DNA of 9,085 nt from JBBSQE01 sp038258095 (GTDB lineage Bacteria; Actinomycetota; Thermoleophilia; Solirubrobacterales; 70-9). The translations under genes and the position numbers were made by a program. Shown piece by piece: positions 1 to 5,375 of the stretch. Position 1 is the first letter of the stretch. Each line of letters starts with the position of its first letter. The notes under the pieces are model-generated. The model did no database searches and was not told the origin of the DNA. It saw nothing but the letters and a program-made list of their open reading frames with translations. The stretch is taken from NCBI GenBank assembly GCA_038258095.1, contig JBBSQE010000133.1, positions 1 to 9,085 on the forward strand, in the 5' to 3' direction.

Positions 1-142
1 AACCGGAAGGCGGTCTGGATGGCGTAGAACTGGAGCGATATCGGCTCCTGGGCGCGCTCGCCGAGCTCGCGCGCGAGCTCGGCGAGCGCGCCCAGGAGCC
101 GATATCGCTCCAGTTCTACGCCATCCAGACCGCCTTCCGGTT
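1..142. repeat. Perfect 142-bp palindrome at the window edge (fold-back)
   Basis: Bases 1-71 are the exact reverse complement of bases 72-142, with no mismatch and no spacer; the centre is the CGCG at 70-73. The right arm reads in frame into the regulator gene and encodes sequence typical of that family (including QFYAIQTAFRFRLQGR, which starts in the arm and continues past it). The left arm is therefore a mirror copy of coding sequence. A natural palindrome this long and perfect inside a coding region is unlikely and hard to maintain. A fold-back chimera from library preparation or an assembly-end artefact is the most likely explanation. Sequence left of about base 72 should not be trusted as genomic order. 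Confidence 0.95.
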
Positions 143-1349
143 CCGGCTGCAGGGCCGCCAGGGCGAGATCGCCGAGACGATCTTCGAGCTGACTGAGCGC
201 TATCCGGGCATTCCGGCCTGGCGCGTGGCGGCGGCGAGCCTGCGGGCCGAGATGGGGGACATGGACATCGCCCGCACCGAGTTCGAGCGCCTCACCGCCG
301 ACGGTGTCGTGGGGCTGCCGCGCGATGCGCAGTGGCCGACCTCGCTGGCGATCCTCTGCGACCTGGCCTTCCAGCTCGACGAGGCAGAGCGTGCCGAGGA
401 GCTGCACGAGCTGATGGCCCCCTATAGCGGCGAGGTCATCGTCGTCGGCCGCGCCACCGTGAGCTGGGGACCGGTCGACAGGGCGCTCGGGCTGGCGTCG
501 GCGGCAGCCGGCCGCCTCGACCGCGCGCTCGAGGAGCTGGAGGCGGCGCTTCGGCTGGCCGAGCACATGGGCGACCGGCCCTTCACGGCGCTGATCGAGC
601 TCGATATCGCGACGACCGCGCTGCGACGCCGCGACGCCGGTGACCGCGAGCGAGCCCTCGAGCTGCTCGACAACTGCCTGGACGCGGCGCAGCGGATCGG
701 CATGCGCGCGCTGTCCGAGCGAGCTCTCGCCCTGAAGCTCGAGACGCAGGGGATCGCCGGAGTCGACGTCACGACCTCGATCGGCGACGTGATCGATGCC
801 GTCGAGTCCGAGCGCCCGGACGTCCGGGGCTACGCCGCCGCCGACGGCACGGTGACGATCCTCTTCAGCGATATCGAGGCCTCGACGCGGATGACCGAGC
901 GCCTCGGTGACGAGCGCTGGCTCGGCGTCCTGCGTAACCACAACCGGGTGTTCCGGGAGCGTCTCCAGGCTCGTGGCGGCTACGAGGTCAAGAACCAGGG
1001 CGACGGTTTCATGCTCGTCTTTCCCGACCCCGCCGAGGCGCTGCGCTGCGCCGTCGAGGTACAGGAAGACCTCGCGGCCCGGGCCGAGGAGTGCCCCGAG
1101 GAGGGGGTGCGTGTCCGCATGGGTATCCACACGGGCGAGGCGATTGCCTCAGAGGGCGACTTCTTCGGCCGCAACGTGATCCTTGCTGCGCGGATCGCAG
1201 CGGTGGCCCGGGGCGGGGAGGTGCTCGTTTCCGATGCCCTCCGGGAGCGGGTCGACGGCGAAGCCGGACTCGGCTTCGAAGAGGGCCGCGAACTGGAGCT
1301 GAAGGGGCTGGCGGGCACCCACCGTGTGTACGGCGCCCTTGTGAGCTGA
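3..1349 (+). CDS. C-terminal part of ATPase/TPR-type regulator with class III adenylate/guanylate cyclase domain (5' partial)
   Basis: The frame is open from base 3 to the TGA at 1347-1349, but only sequence from 72 onward is trustworthy because of the palindrome. No start is visible; the GTG at 225 lies inside conserved sequence and is not the true start. Bases 72 to about 820 encode helical TPR-like repeats of the kind found behind the ATPase module of MalT/AfsR-like regulators (for example ERYPGIPAWRVAAASL and VVVGRA). The C-terminus, about 849-1340, is a class III nucleotide cyclase domain that would make cyclic AMP or GMP from ATP or GTP. Metal-binding Asp are in FSDIE (870-872) and QGDGF (1002-1004). 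A purine-specifying Lys (990-992) and Asp (1158-1160) are present, and the transition-state Arg is at 1191-1193. The usual transition-state Asn is replaced by Ile (1179-1181, in NVILAAR), so activity may be low or altered. Family assignment of the cyclase domain is secure; the missing N-terminal ATPase is inferred from family architecture. Confidence 0.9.
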   Translation, partial: PEGGLDGVELERYRLLGALAELARELGERAQEPISLQFYAIQTAFRFRLQGRQGEIAETIFELTERYPGIPAWRVAAASLRAEMGDMDIARTEFERLTADGVVGLPRDAQWPTSLAILCDLAFQLDEAERAEELHELMAPYSGEVIVVGRATVSWGPVDRALGLASAAAGRLDRALEELEAALRLAEHMGDRPFTALIELDIATTALRRRDAGDRERALELLDNCLDAAQRIGMRALSERALALKLETQGIAGVDVTTSIGDVIDAVESERPDVRGYAAADGTVTILFSDIEASTRMTERLGDERWLGVLRNHNRVFRERLQARGGYEVKNQGDGFMLVFPDPAEALRCAVEVQEDLAARAEECPEEGVRVRMGIHTGEAIASEGDFFGRNVILAARIAAVARGGEVLVSDALRERVDGEAGLGFEEGRELELKGLAGTHRVYGALVS

Positions 1350-1363
1350 CCGGCACCCACCTT

Positions 1364-1386
1364 CGACAATCGGTGTAAGGTTGTCG
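1364..1386 (+). promoter_or_regulatory. Possible promoter/operator between the cyclase and the RTX-repeat gene
   Basis: The 42-base gap before the secreted-protein gene holds a six-base inverted repeat, CGACAA (1364-1369) and TTGTCG (1381-1386). A TANNNT hexamer, TAAGGT, lies at 1376-1381, ten bases before the ATG. This would suit a very short leader. No good -35 box is visible. The call rests on short motifs only. Confidence 0.25.
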
Positions 1387-1391
1387 CCGGG

Positions 1392-2168
1392 ATGCGCTTG
1401 CGGGGGCAAGGTTCAGCGAGGTACGTGCGGGTTCTGCTCGCGGCGTTGTGCTGCCTGGGAATCGTGATTCCCGAGGCGGCGTTGGCTGCCGACGTCGCCA
1501 TCCGCGCGGTCGACGAGGTCGGCAACGTCGGATGGACGGCGACCGTCGACACGAACCCGGGCGGCCCGACCGCGCGCACGGGGCCCTCTGGTCCCAGCGG
1601 ACCTTCGAGCCCAAGCGGCCCGTCAGGCCCCAGCGGTCCCTCAGGCCCCAGCGGTCCCTCAGGCCCCAGCGGTCCCTCGGGCCCGGGTGGCCCTACGGGA
1701 CCGATCGGCCTGTTCGCCCGCCCCTGTTCGAACCTCGAGCGCGGCACCCGTCGCGCCGACAAGCTGGCCGGCACCACCGGCTCCGACCGGATCGTCGGCT
1801 TGGCCGGCAACGACAGGCTCTTCGGCCGTCGGGGCAACGACTGCATCGCCGGCGGCAGCGGCAACGACAAGGTCTCCGGCGGCGCCGGCAACGACAGGAT
1901 CAACGGCCAACGCGGCCGCGACACCCTGATCGCCGGCCCGGGTGCCGACATCATGCACGGGAACGGCGGCATCGACCACATCCTCGGCGGCCCCGGCCGC
2001 GACCGTCTCTACGGCGGCATCGGAACCGACACGATCAACTCCCGCGGTGGCGGCCGCGACCTCGTCGACTGCGGAGTCGGCCGCTTCGATGTCGCGAAGG
2101 TCGACCGCTCCGACCGGGTGCGGCGCTGCGAGACCGTGCGGCGGCCTCGGCCACCGCGCAAGCGGTAG
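1392..2168 (+). CDS. Secreted collagen-like Gly-Pro-Ser protein with RTX-type calcium-binding repeats
   Basis: The 258-residue product starts with a signal peptide: basic start, hydrophobic stretch at about 12-27, and probable cleavage after ALA at 30-32. It is therefore predicted to be exported. Mature residues 33-60 contain AVDEVGNVGW, resembling the last strands of a bacterial Ig-like domain. Residues 64-105 are 14 Gly-X-Y triplets, mostly GPS, with one interruption (SPS). Residues about 127-228 are some eleven nine-residue RTX-type units of the form GGxGNDxux, which in known families bind calcium and fold as a parallel beta roll. The tail has two cysteines (VDCG, RRCE), a common ending for actinobacterial proteins of this sort. 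The start is chosen because it gives an intact signal peptide. It ends nine bases before the convergent hydrolase gene. The role is unknown: a cell-surface structural or adhesive protein is an inference. No protease, lipase or toxin domain is visible. Confidence 0.88.
   Translation: MRLRGQGSARYVRVLLAALCCLGIVIPEAALAADVAIRAVDEVGNVGWTATVDTNPGGPTARTGPSGPSGPSSPSGPSGPSGPSGPSGPSGPSGPSGPGGPTGPIGLFARPCSNLERGTRRADKLAGTTGSDRIVGLAGNDRLFGRRGNDCIAGGSGNDKVSGGAGNDRINGQRGRDTLIAGPGADIMHGNGGIDHILGGPGRDRLYGGIGTDTINSRGGGRDLVDCGVGRFDVAKVDRSDRVRRCETVRRPRPPRKR
1626..1679 (+). repeat. Three tandem 18-bp units encoding GPSGPS
   Basis: Three head-to-tail copies of an 18-base unit (GGCCCCAGCGGTCCCTCA) lie in frame inside the collagen-like segment; only the last base of the third copy differs (G for A). 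Each unit adds two GPS triplets, so copy-number change by slippage would alter the length of the collagen-like stalk without breaking the frame. Confidence 0.93.
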
Positions 2169-2177
2169 GGCCCGACC

Positions 2178-2933
2178 TCAGTACTTCTTGGCGGCCAGCT
2201 CCAGGACCGGCCTGAGGTTCTCGCCGCGGAGGGGGTGCTCGTGCCCGGGAGCCACGACCTTCGGCTCGAACCCGGCCAGTTTGCGAACCGACTCCTTTGC
2301 TTTTTGGTGATCCCACGCGAAGGCGGGGTGTGGAACGCTCGCCTCGCCGTCGGGCAGCGGCTTCATCCGGGCCGAGTCGACGAGGTAGATCGTGTCCGAG
2401 CAGAGCATCAGGCGGTCGGACTCCCGCCAGAGGCCGATCAGACCGGGCGCGTGGCCGGGGAAGTGGACGACCTCGAAACCGGCGACCTCGTCGCCTTCAG
2501 ACACCGTGTCCGCGACCTTCACGGCGCCACCGTCCCATAGCCTCAGCATCGCCGGGTAGATCCAGCGCACCGGCGCGAACTCCAGCTCGGAGAGGTCGAA
2601 GTAAGGCGGGATCGCTGCTTCGGACTCGGTGTCTGAGACCTCGTCGGGGTGGCAGTGGACCGGGACGCCGATCTTCCCTGCGGTGCCGCGGTGGTCGCAG
2701 TGTCCGTGGCCCAGGACGACCCGCGTGACCCCGCCGAGCTTGCGCCCGACCACCTGCGCTGCCCTGGTCATGCTCGAAGTGCCGGCGTCGAATTGAACGA
2801 CACCGTCCCCGTCGCGCAGGAAGTAGATGTTCATCGCGCCCTTGATGTCGCCGCGGAGAAGCCAGACGCCGTCGGCGGTCTCCTCCAGCACGGGGCTGAG
2901 TGGCCGGTTCGTGAAAACCTTGACTTCGCTCAT
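2178..2933 (-). CDS. Metallo-beta-lactamase-fold hydrolase (glyoxalase II-like)
   Basis: The 251-residue protein has a full MBL-fold metal site. The HxHxDH motif (HGHCDH) supplies His76, His78, Asp80 and His81; His161 lies in GHAPG, Asp180 in LCSDT and His231 in APGHEHP. These are the ligands for two zinc or iron ions in the glyoxalase II-like branch. The length matches that branch and no extra domain is present. No signal peptide is seen, so it should be cytoplasmic. The substrate cannot be read from sequence: thioesters such as S-lactoylglutathione or mycothiol conjugates, or lactones, are family possibilities. The ATG at 2931-2933 is preceded by a purine-rich GAAGAGAG that may serve as ribosome binding site. 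It is convergent with the RTX-repeat gene, with nine bases between stops. Confidence 0.93.
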   Translation of the reverse strand: MSEVKVFTNRPLSPVLEETADGVWLLRGDIKGAMNIYFLRDGDGVVQFDAGTSSMTRAAQVVGRKLGGVTRVVLGHGHCDHRGTAGKIGVPVHCHPDEVSDTESEAAIPPYFDLSELEFAPVRWIYPAMLRLWDGGAVKVADTVSEGDEVAGFEVVHFPGHAPGLIGLWRESDRLMLCSDTIYLVDSARMKPLPDGEASVPHPAFAWDHQKAKESVRKLAGFEPKVVAPGHEHPLRGENLRPVLELAAKKY

Positions 2934-2968
2934 CCGCTCGCTCTCTTCGCCATGGACGCGTGGCGGCG

Positions 2969-2974
2969 AGTCTA
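2969..2974 (-). promoter_or_regulatory. Possible -10 hexamer for the MBL-fold hydrolase gene
   Basis: On the minus strand TAGACT fits the actinobacterial TANNNT -10 pattern and lies 35 bases before the hydrolase ATG, giving a leader of roughly 28 bases with a purine-rich ribosome binding region. No clear -35 box is visible, so this is tentative. Confidence 0.3.
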
Positions 2975-3003
2975 TGAGGCTCGGCGTGGACGGCGTCGCT
3001 CAC

Positions 3004-3009
3004 TACGCT
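3004..3009 (+). promoter_or_regulatory. -10 hexamer for the 49-residue membrane protein (leaderless pattern)
   Basis: TACGCT (TANNNT) ends exactly six bases before the GTG at 3016. Leaderless actinobacterial transcripts begin at the start codon about this far from the -10. The same layout is seen before tadA. No Shine-Dalgarno sequence precedes this GTG, which agrees with leaderless initiation. Confidence 0.42.
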
Positions 3010-3015
3010 GGACGC

Positions 3016-3165
3016 GTGCCGGGATTCTGGAAATACGCGATGGTCGTTCTCGTCCTCTGCCTGCTGGCCTCGATGGTGATCGCCGTCGTGCGGCTGGCGA
3101 CGACGCCGACCGAGATCCTCGGAGGCGGTTTCCGGAACTACCAGGGCCCGTTCATCACTCGCTGA
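3016..3165 (+). CDS. 49-residue single-pass membrane protein, function unknown
   Basis: Starting at GTG 3016 the product begins with PGFWKYAM and then has one strong hydrophobic helix at about residues 8-25 (MVVLVLCLLASMVIAVV). A polar C-terminal tail of about 22 residues follows, ending PFITR. Nearly all codons end in G or C, as in neighbouring real genes, which supports coding. The start is chosen on the TACGCT hexamer six bases upstream; an in-frame ATG at 2974 would add 14 residues and is less attractive. The gene is divergent from the MBL-fold hydrolase. I do not recognise the family and infer nothing beyond a small inner-membrane protein. Confidence 0.62.
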   Translation: MPGFWKYAMVVLVLCLLASMVIAVVRLATTPTEILGGGFRNYQGPFITR

Positions 3166-3242
3166 GGAATTTGCCGCGCCGGCGCTGTCCGCCGGTGATG
3201 TGAACGTCGGGCAGGACTGCCTCCGGCCAGTGGATCGAGCAG

Positions 3243-3248
3243 AGGAGG
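3243..3248 (+). promoter_or_regulatory. Consensus Shine-Dalgarno before the Usp fragment
   Basis: AGGAGG stands seven bases before the ATG at 3256, an ideal spacing. It would let the shortened universal stress reading frame be translated. It may also be chance, since the same bases would encode Glu-Glu or Arg in a former longer gene. Confidence 0.45.
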
Positions 3249-3255
3249 CGCGGAG

Positions 3256-3462
3256 ATGAACGCGGATCTGATCGTCGTCGGTAACAAGCGGATGACGGGT
3301 GCGCGCCGGTTCCGGCTCGGGAGCGTCCCCAACAAGTTCTCCCACCATGCGCCGTGCAGCGTGATCATCGTCCGCCCCACCGAGGACGCGGCCCTTCGGC
3401 CGGCGCCGGGTAGGGTCATCCGGTGGCGATCGAGCAATCGGACGAGAGCGATGAGCGCCTGA
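3256..3462 (+). pseudogene. 3' fragment of a universal stress protein (UspA family)
   Basis: The 68-residue frame contains ADLIVVGNK, TGARRF, LGSVPNK and HHAPCSVIIVRP. This is unmistakably the C-terminal half of a Usp domain, which is normally about 140 residues. The N-terminal half, with the conserved Asp of the nucleotide site, is absent; an in-frame TGA at 3196-3198 closes the frame upstream. In the G-x2-G-x9-G-S/T ATP-binding loop the second Gly has become Arg (GNKRM), a further sign of decay. After the natural Usp end at IVRP the frame runs on for about 30 residues and overlaps tadA by 40 bases. An ideal Shine-Dalgarno precedes the ATG, so a short product is possible. I judge it a remnant, but a working half-protein cannot be excluded. 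Confidence 0.78.
3411..3416 (+). promoter_or_regulatory. -10 hexamer for tadA (leaderless pattern)
   Basis: TAGGGT (TANNNT) ends six bases before the GTG start of tadA, the same geometry as for the 49-residue protein gene. There is no Shine-Dalgarno sequence in between. This helps fix GTG 3423 as the start rather than an internal ATG. No convincing -35 box is seen. Confidence 0.45.
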
Positions 3463-3893
3463 TGCGCATGGCGCTCGAGCGTGCGCGAACGGCCGGCGAG
3501 CACGGCGACGTGCCGATCGGCGCGGTGCTCGCCCGGGACGGGGAGCCGATCGCCGCTGCCGGCAATGAGCGCGAGCTGCGGCGGGATCCCACTGCTCATG
3601 CCGAGGTGCTGGCGATCAGTGCCGCCGCCGAGGCTCTAGGGGGTTGGCGCCTACCCGGAGTGACCCTCTACGTGACCCTCGAGCCGTGCGCCATGTGTGC
3701 CGGGGCAATCGTCCTCGCCCGGGTGCCCGAGGTCGTCTACGGGGCGAGCGATCCCAAGGCTGGGGCGGCGGGCAGCGTCCTCGATGTCCTCGCCGAGCCT
3801 GCCCTCAATCACCGCCCGCTCGTCCGCGCTGGGGTCCTGGGCGACGAGTGCGGCGACCTGCTGCGCCGGTTCTTCGCCGCCCGCCGCGCCTGA
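3423..3893 (+). CDS. tadA: tRNA adenosine(34) deaminase TadA
   Basis: The 156-residue enzyme deaminates adenosine to inosine at the wobble position of tRNA-Arg(ACG), letting it read CGU, CGC and CGA codons; it acts in the cytoplasm as a homodimer. Zinc and catalytic residues are clear: His59 and Glu61 in HAE, and Cys89 and Cys92 in PCAMC. DVPIGAVL at 29-36, the GN motif at 47-48 (AAAGNERE) and the C-terminal RRFFAARR helix are family hallmarks, and length matches bacterial TadA. The GTG start is chosen because a TANNNT hexamer lies six bases upstream. The 5' end overlaps the decayed Usp frame by 40 bases. A tRNA-Ser gene follows 55 bases downstream. A guanine or cytosine deaminase of the same fold is less likely given the motif set. 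Confidence 0.95.
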   Translation: MAIEQSDESDERLMRMALERARTAGEHGDVPIGAVLARDGEPIAAAGNERELRRDPTAHAEVLAISAAAEALGGWRLPGVTLYVTLEPCAMCAGAIVLARVPEVVYGASDPKAGAAGSVLDVLAEPALNHRPLVRAGVLGDECGDLLRRFFAARRA

Positions 3894-3930
3894 GCCCGTT
3901 CTTCTGCCGACCATGCCGAGCGCGGGCGGA

Positions 3931-3936
3931 TACCCT
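3931..3936 (+). promoter_or_regulatory. -10 hexamer for tRNA-Ser(GGA)
   Basis: TACCCT fits TANNNT and ends 12 bases before the first base of the tRNA. The identical hexamer stands 11 bases before the second serine tRNA gene, which supports both as promoter elements. Confidence 0.45.
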
Positions 3937-3948
3937 TTGCGCCGGCCC

Positions 3949-4038
3949 GGAGAGGTGTCCGAGTGGCTTAAGGAGCACGATTGGAAATCGTGTGGGCGGT
4001 GTTAAGCCGCCTCGAGGGTTCGAATCCCTCCCTCTCCG
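3949..4038 (+). tRNA. tRNA-Ser, anticodon GGA
   Basis: This 90-base class II tRNA has acceptor arms GGAGAGG (3949-3955) and CCTCTCC (4031-4037) with discriminator G. The anticodon stem CACGA/TCGTG encloses loop TTGGAAA, so the anticodon is GGA (3983-3985), reading UCC and UCU. A long variable arm (GGCGG...CCGCC) is typical of serine tRNAs. The T arm is GAGGG/CCCTC around TTCGAAT. CCA is not encoded. Confidence 0.97.
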
Positions 4039-4054
4039 CTTTTGGGTAGACGGT

Positions 4055-4330
4055 TCAGTCGGCCGCGAGGTAGCTGCGCAAGGCCTGACGGATCACGGCC
4101 GAGGCTGGCTCGTGATCACGCTCAGCGCGCTCAGTGAGCGCGTCGCGCAGTTCCGGGTCGAGCTGGGCGGGCACGACGCTCGCCGGACCTGAACCGCCCG
4201 CCCCGCAGTCCTTCCCTCGCTCCAGGATCTCGTCGACGTCATAGCCCTTCTCGGCCTCCTCGACGAGCTTGTCCAGGAGCGCATAGTCGATGGGTCGACC
4301 TGATCGAGTTGTGCCGTACTTCCCCCTCAT
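4055..4330 (-). CDS. Antitoxin-like ribbon-helix-helix protein (BrnA/CopG-like)
   Basis: The 91-residue product has an N-terminal half with charged helices (about 17-38, LLDKLVEEAEKGYDVDEILE) that would bind a toxin. The C-terminal half at about 50-89 looks like a ribbon-helix-helix DNA-binding unit: strand ASVVPAQLD, helix PELRDALTERAERD, then helix SAVIRQALRSYL. A C-terminal RHH domain is the layout of BrnA-type antitoxins. The gene overlaps the preceding gene by four bases (ATGA), implying translational coupling. In known systems such proteins neutralise the toxin and repress their own promoter. A plain CopG-type regulator is the alternative. The family call rests on pattern recognition and not on a search. 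Confidence 0.7.
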   Translation of the reverse strand: MRGKYGTTRSGRPIDYALLDKLVEEAEKGYDVDEILERGKDCGAGGSGPASVVPAQLDPELRDALTERAERDHEPASAVIRQALRSYLAAD

Positions 4331-4569
4331 CCTGATCGTCCTCGAAGCAGAAGTTCGTACTTGCTCCTCATCGGCATCGCGTGGATCGCCAGTTCGTGAT
4401 GGTTGGGCTCGAGCACGGTCACCACCTCGAGTAGGTGCCCGGTACGTCCTGGGCCGAGGTAGAGACGAGTTTCGTCGGGACGGTCATCAACGCTCGATGC
4501 CTGATGCACAGCGTGGGCGATCTCCTCGTCGGCGATGCCGTGCTTTCGCGCCGACCAGCGGATTCGCAT
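4327..4569 (-). CDS. Toxin-like small protein (BrnT/RelE-fold type), first gene of a TA-like pair
   Basis: The 80-residue product has a layout resembling BrnT-like toxins, which cleave RNA. An early basic motif RKHGI is at 8-12, a beta segment GPGRTGHLLEVVTVL at about 39-53, and a closing strand IHAMPMRSKY at about 62-71. Toxin first with antitoxin overlapping its stop codon (ATGA) matches brnTA order. About 31% of its codons end in A or T (25 of 80), against about 15% in the nearby tadA, a hint of foreign origin. The ATG at 4567-4569 is the only sensible start. TACACT lies just two bases before it, too close for an ordinary leaderless promoter, so the promoter is unresolved. The catalytic residues cannot be assigned. 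Confidence 0.65.
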   Translation of the reverse strand: MRIRWSARKHGIADEEIAHAVHQASSVDDRPDETRLYLGPGRTGHLLEVVTVLEPNHHELAIHAMPMRSKYELLLRGRSG

Positions 4570-4631
4570 GGAGTGTAAAGCCCAAATGAGGACCGATTCG
4601 ACCCCTCCTTCCGCGCCTGAGCCTCATGATC

Positions 4632-4637
4632 TACCCT
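4632..4637 (+). promoter_or_regulatory. -10 hexamer for tRNA-Ser(CGA)
   Basis: TACCCT ends 11 bases before the tRNA start and is identical to the hexamer before the other serine tRNA. It lies in the 79-base gap that also must hold the divergent promoter of the toxin-antitoxin-like pair. Confidence 0.45.
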
Positions 4638-4648
4638 CTCGATTCCCC

Positions 4649-4737
4649 GGAGGGGTGCCGGAGTGGTTGAACGGGGCAGTCTCGAAAACTGTTGGCCGTC
4701 GTAAGGCGGCTCGTGGGTTCGAATCCCACCCCCTCCG
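4649..4737 (+). tRNA. tRNA-Ser, anticodon CGA
   Basis: This 89-base class II tRNA has acceptor arms GGAGGGG (4649-4655) and CCCCTCC (4730-4736) with discriminator G. The anticodon loop is CTCGAAA, giving CGA (4683-4685) for UCG codons. The variable arm pairs GCCG with CGGC around TCGTAAGG. The T arm is GTGGG/CCCAC around TTCGAAT. CCA is not encoded. Confidence 0.97.
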
Positions 4738-4850
4738 CTGTCGGATCGGATCTGGTCCCCCCGGAGGAGGGAGCGGGTCAGCGCTGCCTTGCGCTGCCTG
4801 CGTCCTCGACGACCGCTTCGAGGGATCCCGCCGCTGAGCCGCACGTTCCG

Positions 4851-5363
4851 TTACCGCGCCCGAACCCTCCTGTTCGGGCCGAAGCAGACGTAGTTCCCCG
4901 GCTGGCCCGGGACGCGGTTGCAGGGTCCGGTGCGCACGAACTCGACCGTGCCGCTCGTATTCAGCGTGTGGTTGCACTCGCTCCCATCGTGGCGGGAGCA
5001 GACGTGGGGGAACGCCGGTGGCTCGGTCCGAAGCGCGAAGCTCTTCAGGCCGATCTTGGCGCGATCGATCGGCGCCGTCGCCGTCAAACCGGGCGGCAGG
5101 TCGTCGTCACCGATTCCATCCCCGGGACGGATATCGCTGCCAAAGAAGTCGCCGACTCGCTCACAGCTGGCCGAGCGGGCCTCGAGGTACTCCAGGGGCC
5201 GGATCGCGAGCTGATACTTCGAGCCGGCGGCCGAGATCGCGAGTTGCTTGACCGAGCCGGATGCCGCCACCGACCCTTTACAGGTTCTCGCCGAGTACGA
5301 GCCACCGGAACCGGTGCTCTGGCTGAGGCTGTAGCCGCTCTGGAGGTCGATCGAGTCCTTCAT
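4851..5363 (-). CDS. Unrecognised six-cysteine protein, probably 5'-truncated
   Basis: From the ATG at 5361-5363 the frame gives 170 residues ending RRVRAR. Cys lie at 28, 67, 122, 130, 148 and 160; an even count suits disulfides in an exported protein, yet no signal peptide is present. Segments such as SYSARTC, YQLAIRPLEYLEARSASC, DDDLPPGLTATAP and SGTVEFVRTGPC read like a real secreted protein, and the codons are mostly G/C-ending. The frame stays open upstream to 5720, but there it is antisense to a cupredoxin remnant whose own strand has far stronger coding bias, so the extension is rejected. The true N-terminus is probably lost and this may be a pseudogene. I do not recognise the family. 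Confidence 0.5.
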   Translation of the reverse strand: MKDSIDLQSGYSLSQSTGSGGSYSARTCKGSVAASGSVKQLAISAAGSKYQLAIRPLEYLEARSASCERVGDFFGSDIRPGDGIGDDDLPPGLTATAPIDRAKIGLKSFALRTEPPAFPHVCSRHDGSECNHTLNTSGTVEFVRTGPCNRVPGQPGNYVCFGPNRRVRAR

Positions 5364-5375
5364 CAAGGGCGGGAA

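Noticed and set aside
1581..1706. Tandem repeats as a CRISPR array
   Set aside because: The units are contiguous 9- and 18-base coding repeats with no spacers and no cas genes nearby.
980..1981. Long minus-strand open frame, rich in Gly-Pro, opposite the cyclase and RTX-repeat genes
   Set aside because: It is the antisense of the GPS repeat and of conserved cyclase codons; both plus-strand genes have recognisable domains, a signal peptide and better coding bias.
2497..3348. 283-residue minus-strand frame overlapping the MBL-fold gene
   Set aside because: It is an off-frame reading of the hydrolase gene, Arg-rich and low in complexity, with no domain of its own.
4586..4627. ATGAGG/CCTCAT inverted repeat as antitoxin operator
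   Set aside because: Six-base arms 30 bases apart are expected by chance and there is no second copy to support an operator.
3949..4737. Direct repeats of the tRNA 3' ends as attachment sites
   Set aside because: The only shared runs are the T-loop core and the CCTCCGCT-like ends expected of any two serine tRNAs; no integrase gene is present.
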